From Collimonas fungivorans Ter331 (GTDB taxonomy: Bacteria; Pseudomonadota; Gammaproteobacteria; Burkholderiales; Burkholderiaceae_D): a stretch of 64,000 nt of DNA. The translations under genes and the position numbers were made by a program. The stretch is taken from NCBI RefSeq assembly GCF_000221045.1, contig NC_015856.1, forward strand, positions 1,645,317-1,709,316, read 5' to 3'. Position 1 is the stretch's first letter. Each line of letters starts with the position of its first letter. Below the pieces are notes generated by a model that did no database searches, was not told the origin of the DNA, and worked only from the letters and a program-made list of their open reading frames with translations. Positions 44,324-55,020 of the stretch are shown one piece after another.

Positions 44324-44353
44324 CTCGAGGCTGCCAGCGCTGGCGCACTCGAG
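44324..44353 (+). promoter_or_regulatory. 30-base dyad in the opgG leader
   Basis: CTCGAG, GCT, GCCAGCGCTGGC, GCA, CTCGAG form an almost perfect inverted repeat with only the two 3-base joints unpaired. It lies in the predicted leader, 33 bases before the opgG start. There is no T run, so it is not an intrinsic terminator. It could be an RNA hairpin or a protein-binding palindrome. Confidence 0.6.
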
Positions 44354-44386
44354 CAGGTCATAACAGCAGTGTCAGATGGGAATCCA

Positions 44387-45940
44387 ATGCATTTAAATTT
44401 GTTTCAGCGGACGCCGTCGGCTCTAGCACGGGTACGCTCAGTCATCCTGCCGGTCGCCTTGTTGCTGCCGTGGATGGGCGGCAATGCTTTCGCCTTCGAT
44501 TTCAACAATGTTGCCAAGCAGGCAAAGGAACTGGCGGCCAGTTCGTATAGCAAGCCGGAAGGCAACTTGCCGAAAGAAATCAGCAATCTCGATTACGAGC
44601 AGTACAAGGATATCCGTTTTTTGCCGGAAAAATTTACCTGGCGCAGCCAGAAACTGCCCTTTGAACTGGCGTTTTTCCATGAGGGATACGCCTTCGACCA
44701 GCCGGTCAAGATCAGCGAAATCAACGGTCAGAGCGTGAAGGAAATCCGGTTCGACCCGAATGACTTCGATTACGGCGGCAACAAGGTCGATCCGCGCAAG
44801 CTGCGCGGACTGGGTTTCGCCGGCTTCCGCGTGCATTACCCGCTCAACACCAGCAAATATAAGGACGAAGTGTTGTCCTTCCTCGGCGCCAGTTACTTCC
44901 GCGCCTTGGGCAAGGACCAGACCTACGGGCTGTCGGCCCGGGGCCTGGCGATCGACACCGGCCTGAGTTCAGGCGAGGAATTCCCGCGCTTTACCGAATT
45001 CTGGGTCGAGCGGCCGAAGGCCAGCGACAAGGAACTCACCATCTATGCCTTGCTCAATTCGCGCCGTGTCACCGGCGCCTATCGTTTTGTGCTGAAGCCG
45101 GGCTCGGACACCACGGTCGATGTCAAGGCCCAGCTGTACCTGCGCGAAAACGTCAGCAAGCTGGGGCTGGCGCCGCTGACCAGCATGTATCTGCATGGCG
45201 ACAACCAGCGCTCGCAAGGCGAGGATTACCGGCCGGAAGTACACGACTCCGACGGTTTGTCGGTCGCCTCCGGCACCGGCGAGTGGATCTGGCGGCCGCT
45301 GGTCAATCCGAAGCGGCTGCTGGTGACGTCTTATTCGCTGAGCAACCCGGCCGGTTTCGGCCTGATGCAGCGCGACCGCGATTTCGGCAGCTACCAGGAC
45401 CTCGACGCCAAGTACGAACGGCGTCCCAGCGCCTGGATCCAGCCCAAGGGCAACTGGGGCAGCGGCAGGGTAGAGCTGGTGCAGATCCCGACGCCGGATG
45501 AAACTAACGACAACGTGGTGGCGTTCTGGGTGCCGGAAAACGTGCCCAAGGTTGGTCAGCCTTTCAATCTGGAATACACTTTGTCATGGCAGAAGGAAGC
45601 CGAAAAGCGGCCGCCCCTGTCATGGGTGACGCAGACCAGGCGCGGTTTCGGCTACCAGAAGAAGAGCGACGACAACAGCATCGGCCTGGTGGTCGATTTT
45701 GACGGCCCGGTATTCAAGAAACTGTCCGACAAAGTGCAGCCAGAAGGCGTGGTCAGCGCCGACGACAACGGCAAGGTGCTGGAGACCAAGGTGTTCCGCA
45801 ACGAGGCTACCGGCGGCTGGCGCATGACGGTGCGCGTGCGGCGCAACGAAGACAACAAACCGGTCGAACTGCGTGGATTCTTGCGTGGCGGCAGCACAAC
45901 CTTATCTGAAACCTGGAGTTACATATTACCGCCCAACTAG
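44387..45940 (+). CDS. opgG: Periplasmic glucan biosynthesis protein OpgG
   Basis: The 517-residue protein begins at ATG 44387 with a Sec signal peptide (about residues 1-36, cleavage after AFA). The rest is the OpgG fold: [13 protein letters not shown], the [27 protein letters not shown] region, [24 protein letters not shown] with acidic residues near the active cleft, and a C-terminal Ig-like domain. It helps form or branch beta-glucans made by OpgH in the periplasm. A GTG at 44369 is in frame but less likely. It is followed by opgH after eight bases. Confidence 0.95.
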   Translation: MHLNLFQRTPSALARVRSVILPVALLLPWMGGNAFAFDFNNVAKQAKELAASSYSKPEGNLPKEISNLDYEQYKDIRFLPEKFTWRSQKLPFELAFFHEGYAFDQPVKISEINGQSVKEIRFDPNDFDYGGNKVDPRKLRGLGFAGFRVHYPLNTSKYKDEVLSFLGASYFRALGKDQTYGLSARGLAIDTGLSSGEEFPRFTEFWVERPKASDKELTIYALLNSRRVTGAYRFVLKPGSDTTVDVKAQLYLRENVSKLGLAPLTSMYLHGDNQRSQGEDYRPEVHDSDGLSVASGTGEWIWRPLVNPKRLLVTSYSLSNPAGFGLMQRDRDFGSYQDLDAKYERRPSAWIQPKGNWGSGRVELVQIPTPDETNDNVVAFWVPENVPKVGQPFNLEYTLSWQKEAEKRPPLSWVTQTRRGFGYQKKSDDNSIGLVVDFDGPVFKKLSDKVQPEGVVSADDNGKVLETKVFRNEATGGWRMTVRVRRNEDNKPVELRGFLRGGSTTLSETWSYILPPN

Positions 45941-45948
45941 ACAGGCAA

Positions 45949-48522
45949 TTGCCTACAGCGTTACATATGGGCCTGCCGGATAATTGTGATCGCTATCTGG
46001 ATCGCCTGCCTTTGTCGGCGGAGCGGCGCGCGAATTTGTCCAAGCAGCTGGCGGCGGATGGCGCTGCGCCGATGGCTGCCTTGCACCGGGCCCTGGCCGG
46101 AGATGCGGGCACAGGTGCAGCGGCGGACCTTGCCAACCCCGCCTATGGATCGGTGGCGGCACGCTTGCAACTGGCTTTTACGCAGGCGCCGATTGCGGGC
46201 CAGGCCGGCCCGGCCGATGCAGCCGACCGGCATCAGATGCCGGACATCAGCACCGATGACATCGGCCGCGCTCGCATCGCCATCGCACCGCCGTTGCAGC
46301 GTACGCCGATCGTGGCCCATCCCTGGGGAACCCTGAATCCGCTGGTGCGCTGGATCGAAACCGCCAACAAGCAATTCGACCTGCGGCCGCGCGCCAAGCA
46401 GCGGCGCCATAAGAAGCCCGCGCGCTCGACCGAGCTGCCGCAGCCGGAGCCGTTGCCGGTAGCCGAGGTCGACAGCCATGACCAGCACAAGAGCAAGTCG
46501 CGCGGCAACCTGCGGCGCATCGTGCTGCTGTTGCTGATGCTGGCGCAGACGGCAATGGCGACGTATTTCATGAGCGCAGTGCTGCCGTATCACGGCGACA
46601 AGCCGCTGGAACTGGTCACGCTGGGCTTGTTCGCGCTGTTGTTCTGCTGGGTTTCGGCCGGCTTCTGGACTGCCATGGCCGGTTTCCTGGTGCTGATGCG
46701 CGGCACCGACCGTTATGTGATTTCGCGCGAAGAAGCCGCCCCCGGGCCGATCCCGGCCAGCGCCAGGACGGCGATCGTGATGCCGATCTGTAATGAAGAC
46801 GTCACCAGGGTCTTCGCCGGCCTGCGCGCCACCTACGAATCGGTTGCCGCCAGCGGCGAGCTGGACCGGTTCGATTTCTTCGTCCTGAGCGACAGCGGCG
46901 ACAGCGATATCTGCAGCGCCGAACTGGACGCCTGGGCCAGCCTGTGCCGCACCATAGGCGGCTTTGGCCGCATCTTCTACCGCCACCGGCGGCGCCGCGT
47001 AAAACGCAAGAGCGGCAATATCGACGATTTCTGCCGGCGCTGGGGCGCCAACTACAGCTACATGATCGTGCTCGACGCCGACAGCGTCATGAGCGGCAGC
47101 TGCCTGACGACGCTGGTGCGCCTGATGGAAGCCAATCCGACCGCCGGCATCGTGCAGACCGCGCCGCGCGCCGCCGGCCGCGACACCTTGTATGCACGCA
47201 TCCAGCAGTTTTCGACGCGCGTGTACGGCCCCCTGTTTACTGCCGGTCTGCACTACTGGCAGCTGGGCGAATCGCACTATTGGGGCCACAACGCCATCAT
47301 CCGCCTGCAGCCGTTCATGGAGCACTGCGCCCTGGCGCCGCTGCCGGGCGAGGGCGCCCTGGCCGGTGAAATCCTGTCGCATGACTTTGTCGAAGCGGCG
47401 CTGATGCGGCGCGCCGGCTGGGGCGTGTGGATCGCCTACGACCTGGCCGGCAGCTATGAAGAAATGCCGCCCAACCTGCTCGACGAACTGAAACGCGACC
47501 GCCGCTGGTGCCAGGGCAACCTGATGAATTTCCGTCTGTTCCTGGCGCGCGGCATGCATGCGGTGCATCGCGCGGTGTTCGTCACCGGCGTCATGGCTTA
47601 CCTGTCGGCGCCGCTGTGGTTCCTGTCGCTGATGCTGTCGACGGTATTGCTGGCGGTGCATACGCTGGTGGCGCCGGAATATTTCGTGACGCCTGGCCAA
47701 CTGTTCCCGGTCTGGCCGGAATGGCATCCGGACCGGGCCCTGGCCTTGTTCAGCGCCACCGCCACCTTGCTGTTCTTGCCTAAGGTGCTGAGCGTGGTGC
47801 TGATCTGGGCCAAGGGCGCGCGCGAATTCGGCGGCGCCATACGCCTGACGCTCAGCATGATCATGGAACTGCTGTTTTCGATGCTGCTGGCGCCGGTGCG
47901 CATGCTGTTCCATACGCGTTTTGTGATCGGCGCTTTCCTGGGCTGGACCATCAGCTGGAAATCGCCGCCGCGCGAGGATGCCGAGACCAGCTGGGGCGAA
48001 GCGATGCGCCGCCACGGCGGCCATACGCTGCTGGGCCTGTTGTGGGGCGGCGGCGTGTATTGGCTGGAACCGGGTTTCCTGTGGTGGCTGTTGCCTATCG
48101 TCGGCTCGTTGATGCTGTCGATTCCTTTGTCGGTATTCTCCAGCCGGGTGACGCTTGGCCGCAGCTTCCGCCACGCCCGCCTGTTCGTGATTCCGGAAGA
48201 GGTCGACCTGCCGCCTGAACTGGCGGCCACCACCGTCTACAACGACAATGGCAAGGTGCTGGCGCAATTCAACGATGCGGTGATTGATCCGGTCATCAAC
48301 GCCTTGGTGTGCGCAGCGGTCAGCGCGCGTCCGGCGGTGCCGGCCAGCGCCCTGGCGGCGCGTGCGGCGCTGCTGCAGGCTGCATTGAAAGGCGGCCCCG
48401 ACGGTTTGTCGCCGCGTCAAAAGAATGCATTGCTGGACGATCCCCTGACCTTGTCCCAACTGCATTTCGAAGTCTGGAATTCGGAGCAAGCCAACCGGCG
48501 CTGGCAGTCCCTGGCGCGCTGA
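45949..48522 (+). CDS. opgH: Glucans biosynthesis glucosyltransferase OpgH
   Basis: The protein has up to 857 residues (TTG start at 45949; ATG at 45967 is an alternative). It is an inner membrane family 2 glycosyltransferase with membrane helices near residues 185-250 and several beyond 545. The catalytic region has [25 protein letters not shown] with the DxD, the D of [12 protein letters not shown] and [11 protein letters not shown] (QxxRW-like). It polymerises glucose from UDP-glucose into beta-1,2-linked backbones and extrudes them. It lies in the opgG-opgH-opgD operon. Confidence 0.95.
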   Translation: MPTALHMGLPDNCDRYLDRLPLSAERRANLSKQLAADGAAPMAALHRALAGDAGTGAAADLANPAYGSVAARLQLAFTQAPIAGQAGPADAADRHQMPDISTDDIGRARIAIAPPLQRTPIVAHPWGTLNPLVRWIETANKQFDLRPRAKQRRHKKPARSTELPQPEPLPVAEVDSHDQHKSKSRGNLRRIVLLLLMLAQTAMATYFMSAVLPYHGDKPLELVTLGLFALLFCWVSAGFWTAMAGFLVLMRGTDRYVISREEAAPGPIPASARTAIVMPICNEDVTRVFAGLRATYESVAASGELDRFDFFVLSDSGDSDICSAELDAWASLCRTIGGFGRIFYRHRRRRVKRKSGNIDDFCRRWGANYSYMIVLDADSVMSGSCLTTLVRLMEANPTAGIVQTAPRAAGRDTLYARIQQFSTRVYGPLFTAGLHYWQLGESHYWGHNAIIRLQPFMEHCALAPLPGEGALAGEILSHDFVEAALMRRAGWGVWIAYDLAGSYEEMPPNLLDELKRDRRWCQGNLMNFRLFLARGMHAVHRAVFVTGVMAYLSAPLWFLSLMLSTVLLAVHTLVAPEYFVTPGQLFPVWPEWHPDRALALFSATATLLFLPKVLSVVLIWAKGAREFGGAIRLTLSMIMELLFSMLLAPVRMLFHTRFVIGAFLGWTISWKSPPREDAETSWGEAMRRHGGHTLLGLLWGGGVYWLEPGFLWWLLPIVGSLMLSIPLSVFSSRVTLGRSFRHARLFVIPEEVDLPPELAATTVYNDNGKVLAQFNDAVIDPVINALVCAAVSARPAVPASALAARAALLQAALKGGPDGLSPRQKNALLDDPLTLSQLHFEVWNSEQANRRWQSLAR

Positions 48523-48556
48523 GCCAGCTCATCGTTCTAATTCAATAAGGAGCACC

Positions 48557-50152
48557 ATGTTACGACGTGATTTTCTGAAGGCGTCGGCGGCTCTCGCTGC
48601 CGCCGGTTTCCCAGCTACCTCGCTGCTGGCCGCGGCAACCGCGCCGGCGCAACTGAAATTCCTGGGGCAGCCGCAAGCCTTTGATTACGCCTGGCTCAAG
48701 GGCCATGCCAAACAACTGGCCGGCAAAGCCTATGAACCGCCGGTGAACCATATTCCGCCAGAGGTCAAGGCGCTCGACTGGGATCAGTACCAGGCGATCA
48801 GCTACCGTGACGGCCATGCTCTGTGGGGCGAGGAGCAGCTGCGTTTCCAGGTCAAGTTTTTCCACCTTGGCCTGTTCTTCAAGAGCCCGGTGCAGATCTA
48901 CGAATTGAAGAACGGCCAGGCGCAGGAACTGGCTTACGACTCGGCGATGTTCAACTACGGCAAGAGCGGCCTGAAAGCGGACCACATGCCGAAGGACCTG
49001 GGTTTTGCCGGCTTCCGTGTCAATTTCCATACCGATCTCGAACGCGACATCACGGCGTTCCTCGGCGCCAGTTATTTCCGCGCGGTCGGCGCCGAGTGGC
49101 AGTATGGTTTGTCGGCCCGCGGCCTGGCGATCGATTGCGGCATGGACAAGCCGGAAGAATTTCCGATGTTTACCAGTTTCTGGCTGGAGCGTCCGGCCAA
49201 GGATTCAGGCAAGCTGGTGGTCTACGCGCTGCTTGATTCGCCTAGCGTCGCCGGCGCCTATCGTTTCGAGATCCAGCCTTCGGCCACCATGGTGATGGAT
49301 GTGGACGTCGCGCTGTACCCGCGCAAAACGATCGAGCGCATGGGCGTGGCGCCGCTGACCAGCATGTTCCAGTACGGCGAGAACGACCGCCGCATCGGCG
49401 CCAGCGACGACTGGCGTCCGGAGATCCACGATTCCGACGGCCTCGCCATGCAGCGCGGCAACGGCGAATGGATCTGGCGGCCGCTGACCAATCCCGAACA
49501 CCTGCGCTTCAACGCCTACCAGGATGAGAATCCGCGCGGTTTCGGCCTGCTGCAGCGCGACCGCAATTTCGACCACTACCAGGATGACGGCGTGTTCTAC
49601 GACCGCCGCCCGAGCCTGTGGGTGGAACCTAAATCGGGCTGGGGCAAGGGCGCGGTACAATTGGTGGAAATCCCGACCGCCGACGAAACCTTCGACAACA
49701 TCGTCGCCTTCTGGAACCCGGCCGACAAGCCGCAGGCAGGGCAGGAGCGCTTGTTTGCCTATCGCCTGCACTGGGGCAGCAAGATGCCGTTCTCGCCGCC
49801 GCTGGCGCAGGTTGCCGCGACGCGTACCGGCATGGGCGGCGTCGTCGGCCAGAAGCGCACTTATTATTCACGCCGTTTCGCGATCGATTTTGCCGGCGGC
49901 GACCTGGCCCTGCTGGGCAAGGACGCCAAGGTCAAGCCGATGATCAGCGTCTCGCGCGGCAAGGTTGAAATTACCTCGGCGCGTCCGCTGGATGCGATCC
50001 ACGGTTATCGCGTGATGTTCGACCTGAAGCCGACCGACGATAGCGTCGAGCCGATTGATATCCGGGTTTACCTGGCGGCGGACAGCCAGCCGTTGAGCGA
50101 GACCTGGCTGTACCAATGGACCCCGCTGGCGCCGGCCAAGCGTATTTTCTAA
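48557..50152 (+). CDS. opgD: Periplasmic glucan protein OpgD
   Basis: The 531-residue protein is homologous to OpgG but begins MLRRDFLKASAALAAAGF, a twin-arginine (Tat) signal, so it is folded before export. Shared landmarks with OpgG include [26 protein letters not shown] and [24 protein letters not shown]. OpgD controls glucan backbone length; E. coli OpgD is a beta-1,2-glucanase. It lies 34 bases after opgH with an AAGGAG site, whereas in E. coli it is unlinked to opgGH. A 216-base gap follows. Confidence 0.94.
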   Translation: MLRRDFLKASAALAAAGFPATSLLAAATAPAQLKFLGQPQAFDYAWLKGHAKQLAGKAYEPPVNHIPPEVKALDWDQYQAISYRDGHALWGEEQLRFQVKFFHLGLFFKSPVQIYELKNGQAQELAYDSAMFNYGKSGLKADHMPKDLGFAGFRVNFHTDLERDITAFLGASYFRAVGAEWQYGLSARGLAIDCGMDKPEEFPMFTSFWLERPAKDSGKLVVYALLDSPSVAGAYRFEIQPSATMVMDVDVALYPRKTIERMGVAPLTSMFQYGENDRRIGASDDWRPEIHDSDGLAMQRGNGEWIWRPLTNPEHLRFNAYQDENPRGFGLLQRDRNFDHYQDDGVFYDRRPSLWVEPKSGWGKGAVQLVEIPTADETFDNIVAFWNPADKPQAGQERLFAYRLHWGSKMPFSPPLAQVAATRTGMGGVVGQKRTYYSRRFAIDFAGGDLALLGKDAKVKPMISVSRGKVEITSARPLDAIHGYRVMFDLKPTDDSVEPIDIRVYLAADSQPLSETWLYQWTPLAPAKRIF

Positions 50153-50368
50153 GTGGCGCGGGCGGCCCGGACGCCGCCCCGCGCGTTGCTGAAGCGCCCG
50201 CAGCGAGCGTAGGACGTTCGCCGTTTTTGCGCGCGAGCCTGCCGGCGCGTCGACCGCTGCCGCGGTTGCGATGCGGCGCGCTGTCTGCATTCAGAAGCGC
50301 CTGATAAATTTACAATATACTGTTGGGCTTGGGCTAGCTTTTGCCCTGCCTATTTTTGGAGCATTTCC

Positions 50369-52240
50369 ATGTTTGGTTGGTTCGAAAGACTGTTGTATCC
50401 GTATCCGGATGCGGTCATGACGCCGCCGCCGCGCGGTTTTTTTGCGTTTGTCTGGGCCTGCACCAAGGGTTTGCGGCCTTATATCATTGCCATGACCTTG
50501 CTGACCGCTGTCACCGGCGCGTTCGAGGCTCTGCTGTTTGCCATGATGGGACGGATCGTCGACTGGCTGGGCCATGTCGAACCGGCCAATTTGTGGAGCC
50601 ACGAAAGCAGCAACCTGCTTTTATTGGCGGGGGTGCTGCTGGCCAGTCCGGTGGTCGTCGCCTTGCAAAGCATGTTCAAGCAGCAGGCGCTGGCGGGCAA
50701 TTTCCCGATGCTGCTGCGTTGGAAATTTCATCGCCTGATGCTGAACCAGAGCATGCATTTCTACCAGGACGAGTTTGCCGGCCGGGTCGCCACCAAGGTC
50801 ATGCAGACCTCGCTGGCGGTGCGCGACGTCTGCATGATCCTGTGCGACATCCTGGTATTCGTGGTGATCTATTTCGTCACCATGGTGGCGGTGGTCGGCA
50901 GCTTCGACGGCTGGATGCTGGTGCCGTTCCTGAGCTGGCTGGTGTTGTATGGCCTGGCCCTGTATTACTTTGTGCCGCGCCTGAGCAAGGTCGCCAAGGC
51001 CCAGGCCGATGCGCGTTCTCTGATGACCGGCCGGATTACCGACGCCTATACCAATATCGCCACCGTCAAGCTGTTCTCGCACGCTGGCCGCGAGGCTGGT
51101 TATGCGCGTTCGGCGATGCAGGAATTCCTGCAGACGGTGCATGGCCAGATGCGGTTGGTGACTGGCTTTGAAATCGTCAACCATGTCTTGAGCATGCTGC
51201 TGATCCTGAGCACGGCCGGCGCCGCGCTCTGGTTGTGGACGCAAGGCCAGGTCGGGATCGGCGCGGTGGCTGCGGCGACGGCGATGGCGCTGCGCCTGAA
51301 CGGCATTTCGCATTGGGTCATGTGGGAATTCGCCTCCTTGTTCGAGCAGGTCGGCACGGTGCAGGACGGCATCAATACTTTGTCGCGCCAGCAGGCTGTG
51401 CAAGACCAGGCCGACGCCAAGCCGCTGCAAGTGAAGCAGGGCACGCTGGATTTCGAGCGGGTCGGATTCGCCTATGGCGGCGAGCGGCCGGTGATCGACC
51501 AGCTGTCGCTGCACATCCGTCCCGGCGAAAAGATCGGCCTGGTGGGCCGTTCCGGCGCCGGTAAATCGACTATCGTCAACCTGCTGCTGCGTTTCTATGA
51601 CGTTGAGCAGGGCCGCATCCTGATCGACGGCCAGGACATTGCGCATGTCACGCAGGATAGCTTGCGGGCGCAGGTCGGCATGGTGACGCAGGATACGTCC
51701 TTGCTGCACCGTTCGGTGCGCGACAACCTGCTGTACGGCCGTCCTGACGCTACCGACGCCGACATGCTGGTGGCGGCGCAGCGGGCCGAGGCGCATGACT
51801 TCATCCTGACCTTGACCGATCCCAAGGGCCGCACCGGCTACGACGCCCATGTCGGCGAACGCGGCGTCAAGCTGTCCGGCGGCCAGCGCCAGCGGATAGC
51901 GATCGCGCGCGTGATGCTGAAAGACGCGCCTATCCTGCTGCTGGATGAGGCCACCAGCGCGCTCGATTCGGAAGTCGAGGCAGCGATCCAGGCCAGCTTG
52001 TACCGGCTGATGGAAGGCAAGACGGTGGTGGCGATTGCGCACCGCCTGTCGACCATCGCCGCCATGGATCGCCTGATCGTGCTCGACAAGGGCCGCATAG
52101 TGGAAGAGGGCGATCACCGCAGCCTGCTGGAACACGGCGGCCTGTATGCGCGCTTGTGGGCGCACCAGAGCGGCGGTTTCCTCGGCGAAGAAGTGGATGA
52201 AGATGTGCTGCCGGGCGAAACCCAGGCTGCACTGGCTTGA
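50369..52240 (+). CDS. ABC exporter half-transporter, MsbA-like
   Basis: The 623-residue protein fuses a six-helix export membrane domain (about residues 30-330) and a nucleotide-binding domain with Walker A GRSGAGKST near 405, signature LSGGQRQRIA, Walker B ILLLDEATSALD and switch His (AIAHRLST). It would act as a homodimer exporting a hydrophobic or large substrate. It follows the opg cluster by 216 bases and precedes a MacA-type adaptor by about 70. It could move a glucan, lipid or drug; neither is shown by sequence. Confidence 0.93.
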   Translation: MFGWFERLLYPYPDAVMTPPPRGFFAFVWACTKGLRPYIIAMTLLTAVTGAFEALLFAMMGRIVDWLGHVEPANLWSHESSNLLLLAGVLLASPVVVALQSMFKQQALAGNFPMLLRWKFHRLMLNQSMHFYQDEFAGRVATKVMQTSLAVRDVCMILCDILVFVVIYFVTMVAVVGSFDGWMLVPFLSWLVLYGLALYYFVPRLSKVAKAQADARSLMTGRITDAYTNIATVKLFSHAGREAGYARSAMQEFLQTVHGQMRLVTGFEIVNHVLSMLLILSTAGAALWLWTQGQVGIGAVAAATAMALRLNGISHWVMWEFASLFEQVGTVQDGINTLSRQQAVQDQADAKPLQVKQGTLDFERVGFAYGGERPVIDQLSLHIRPGEKIGLVGRSGAGKSTIVNLLLRFYDVEQGRILIDGQDIAHVTQDSLRAQVGMVTQDTSLLHRSVRDNLLYGRPDATDADMLVAAQRAEAHDFILTLTDPKGRTGYDAHVGERGVKLSGGQRQRIAIARVMLKDAPILLLDEATSALDSEVEAAIQASLYRLMEGKTVVAIAHRLSTIAAMDRLIVLDKGRIVEEGDHRSLLEHGGLYARLWAHQSGGFLGEEVDEDVLPGETQAALA

Positions 52241-52312
52241 AACAAATCCAAAAAGCGCTGCTCATTCGTTGTTTGTTGTTCCTGAAATTTGATTATTCCC
52301 GAGTTTGCACCG

Positions 52313-53560
52313 ATGACTGTTGAACCGACCGATAAATCCCCTTTGCCAACCGCGTTCGGCCATTCCGGCCGGCGCTGGCTGACTGCAATCCTGGCGCTCC
52401 TGATTGCAGCAGGGGCGGGCTTTCTGGTCTTGAAGGCGTTCGGCCAGCGGCCGCCGCCGGCGCCCAAGCCGGCGCCGGTGCGGTTGCAGACGGAAACGGT
52501 GCGGCGCGGCGATATCGAGCAGGCGGTGTTCGCCAGCGGCAAACTGCAATTGCATAAATACAGCGACGTCGTGGCCCAGGCGTCGGGCCAGATCAAGGAT
52601 GTGCTGGTATCGGTGGGCGATGAAGTCAAGGCTGGCAAGATAGTGGTCGAGATCACGCCGACCCTGCCCTCGGCGCGGCTGGAAAGCAACCGCGCCCAGC
52701 TGGCGCGGTTGCAGGCGGAACTGGCGGACCAGCGCGCCCAGCTTGATTTTGCCGAGCTGCAGTACAAGCGCCAGACCCAGCTGAAGGCGGAAAACGCCAC
52801 GCGCGAGGAATCGTTCGAATCGAGCCGCATGAGCATGTATTCGGCAGCGGCCCGGGTGGAAGCGATCAATGCCCAGATCCGCCAGACCGAAAGCACCATG
52901 AAGGACGACGAAGAAACACGCAGCCATACCCAGGTAGCGGCGCCGATCAGCGGCACCGTGGTGTCGGTGGCGGCGCGTCCGGGCCAGGTGATCGGCGCCG
53001 GCCAGACCGTGGCGCCGCTGCTGCGGATCGCCGACCTGGGCCGGCTGACGGTGCAAGCCCGGGTGGCGGAAATCGATGTGCCGCTGCTGCGCAAGGGAAT
53101 GACAGCCTATTTCACTACGCCGGGTTATCCGGGCAAGCACTGGGCCGGCAAGTTGCGGCAAGTGGTGCCGGTGCCGGCCGACAGTTCGGGCGAACAAGGC
53201 AAGCAGACTTTCTACAACGTCCTGTTTGAAGTCGACAACCCGCAGCAGGAACTGATGAGCGGCATGAGCGCGCAGGTGCGCTTTGTGCTGGCGCAGGCGC
53301 GCGATGCGGTGTTGCTGCCGGCAGCGCTGCTGGGCAAGCCGGACACCGACGGCAATTATCTGGTGAACGTGGCCGGCGCCGGCCAGCAAGTCAGTCCGCG
53401 CAAGATAAAAATCGGCATCCGCAACGAGCAGACGGCGCAGGTGCTGTCGGGCCTGGAGCCGGGCGAACAGGTGGTGACCGGTGCGGCGGCAGCTGCTGCG
53501 GCGCCGGCTGCGGTCAAGAGCGCTGCATCGGCGGCAGCATCCGCGCCCAAGGCACGCTGA
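52313..53560 (+). CDS. Periplasmic adaptor protein, MacA-like (HlyD family)
   Basis: The 415-residue protein begins at ATG 52313 (a TTG eight codons before is in frame). A membrane helix at about residues 24-42 anchors it. Then come the lipoyl-like half (VVAQASGQIKDVLVSVGDEVKAG), a coiled-coil hairpin (ARLESNRAQLARLQAELADQRAQLDF...), the second lipoyl half (VAAPISGTVVSVAARPGQVIGAG) and beta-barrel domains. This is the MacA type of adaptor. The C-terminus ends in an Ala/Pro-rich tail. No macB gene is adjacent; the upstream ABC exporter and downstream channel are the likely partners. Confidence 0.92.
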   Translation: MTVEPTDKSPLPTAFGHSGRRWLTAILALLIAAGAGFLVLKAFGQRPPPAPKPAPVRLQTETVRRGDIEQAVFASGKLQLHKYSDVVAQASGQIKDVLVSVGDEVKAGKIVVEITPTLPSARLESNRAQLARLQAELADQRAQLDFAELQYKRQTQLKAENATREESFESSRMSMYSAAARVEAINAQIRQTESTMKDDEETRSHTQVAAPISGTVVSVAARPGQVIGAGQTVAPLLRIADLGRLTVQARVAEIDVPLLRKGMTAYFTTPGYPGKHWAGKLRQVVPVPADSSGEQGKQTFYNVLFEVDNPQQELMSGMSAQVRFVLAQARDAVLLPAALLGKPDTDGNYLVNVAGAGQQVSPRKIKIGIRNEQTAQVLSGLEPGEQVVTGAAAAAAAPAAVKSAASAAASAPKAR

Positions 53561-53571
53561 CGGAGCCGCCG

Positions 53572-55014
53572 ATGAATCATTCATTCTCTCGTCGCTGGTC
53601 ATCCATGGCAGCATGCGCCAGCGCGCTACTGCTGTCGGCTTGCGCCAGCCAGATCGATATCCGGGAGCCGACGCCCAGTGTCGAGATCCCGCAAAGCTGG
53701 GATCTGTCCGCCAATACCGGTGAGCAGGACTGGCCCGACAGCGGCTGGTGGAAACGTTTCGGCAGCGACGAATTGAGCCAGCTGGTGGCGCAAGGGCAGG
53801 CCAGCAACCTGGAAATTGCCGCCGCCATCTCGCGCGTACGGCAGGCCGAAGCGCAGGCGCGGATTGCCGGCGCGCCTTTGCTGCCGAATGCGGATTTTTC
53901 GACCAACGTCAACCGTGCGGTGCCGCTTGCCTCCAGCGGCAGCGCCGTGACCTCTACCAGCGGCCTGGTCGAGATCGGTTATGAAGTCGATTTCTGGGGC
54001 AAGAACCGGGCCGGGCTGGCGGCTGCGGAAGCGTCCTTGCAAGCCAACCGTTATGACAGGGAAACGGTGGCGCTGACCGTCACCAGCGGCATCGTCTCGA
54101 CCTACCTGCAAGTATTGTCGCTGCGCGACCGCATCGAAATCGCCCAGCAAAACGTCGACAATGCGGAACGCGTGCTGAAGCTGGTGGCGGCGCAAAGCCG
54201 CGCCGGTTCTGCTTCGCCGCTGGACCTGGCGCGGCAGCGTTCGGCGGTGGCTGGGCAAAAAGCCGTGATTCCCGACCTCAAGCAGCAAGAGCGCGAGGCG
54301 CAGACCGCGCTGGCAATCCTGCTGGGGCGGCCGCCGCAGACCTTTACCGTCAACGAGGCGGGACTCGCCAAGATTCTGCTGCCGCAGGTGACGCCTGGTT
54401 TGCCGTCGGAACTGCTGTCGCGCCGTCCCGATATCCGCCACGCCGAGGCTGAGCTGGCGGCCGCCAACGCCAACGTCGCCAACGCCCGCGCCGCGCTGTT
54501 TCCCAGCATTCGCCTGACCGGTTCGGCCGGGGGGCAGAGCAATGCATTGCTGTCGCTGTTCAACGGCCCCAACATGCTGGCCAACTTCGGCGCCGGACTG
54601 GTGGCGCCGATATTCGACGCCGGCCGCCTGAACAGCCAGCGCGACCTGGCGATTGCGCAGAAGCAGGAGCTGGTGCAGATCTATCGCTCAACCGTGATTG
54701 CCGCGCTGTCCGAAGTCGACACGGCGCTGGGGCAAATCCGCAGCCTGGACGAGCAGCGCAAGCTGAAAGTCACGGAAATGGAGCAGGCGCGCTTTGCTTT
54801 CGAATTGTCGGAAATCCGTTATCGGGTCGGCGCCGAAGATTTGATGACGGTGCTCGATACCCAGCGTTCGCTGTCGGAAGTGCAGAACGAACTGGGCCAG
54901 ATCAAGCTGAAGCGCCTGAAAGCTACGGTATCGCTGTATAAGGCCCTGGGCGGTGGCTGGCAGGACGTGCATGGCAGCCCTGCCGCCGCTGAGCCTGTAA
55001 CGCAGGGCAGCTAG
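53572..55014 (+). CDS. Outer membrane efflux lipoprotein, NodT family
   Basis: The 480-residue TolC-type channel has a lipoprotein signal with lipobox LLSAC, so Cys24 should be lipidated. Two repeated helical hairpins (ISRVRQAEAQARIAGAPLLPNADFS and LAAANANVANARAALFPSIRLTGSA) and the LLSRRPDIRHAEAELAAA motif are typical. It forms a trimeric channel for the adaptor at the preceding gene, from which it is separated by 11 bases. Substrate unknown. Confidence 0.95.
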   Translation: MNHSFSRRWSSMAACASALLLSACASQIDIREPTPSVEIPQSWDLSANTGEQDWPDSGWWKRFGSDELSQLVAQGQASNLEIAAAISRVRQAEAQARIAGAPLLPNADFSTNVNRAVPLASSGSAVTSTSGLVEIGYEVDFWGKNRAGLAAAEASLQANRYDRETVALTVTSGIVSTYLQVLSLRDRIEIAQQNVDNAERVLKLVAAQSRAGSASPLDLARQRSAVAGQKAVIPDLKQQEREAQTALAILLGRPPQTFTVNEAGLAKILLPQVTPGLPSELLSRRPDIRHAEAELAAANANVANARAALFPSIRLTGSAGGQSNALLSLFNGPNMLANFGAGLVAPIFDAGRLNSQRDLAIAQKQELVQIYRSTVIAALSEVDTALGQIRSLDEQRKLKVTEMEQARFAFELSEIRYRVGAEDLMTVLDTQRSLSEVQNELGQIKLKRLKATVSLYKALGGGWQDVHGSPAAAEPVTQGS

Positions 55015-55020
55015 AGCTGC

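Noticed and set aside
45961-48489. An 842-codon frame opposite opgH.
   Set aside because: Low-complexity Arg/Gln/His-rich translation without motifs; it mirrors a conserved glycosyltransferase gene.
52289-53560. Calling the adaptor and exporter genes macA and macB.
   Set aside because: The adaptor fits MacA, but the neighbouring ABC protein is of the six-helix MsbA type, not MacB, so the pair was left without symbols.
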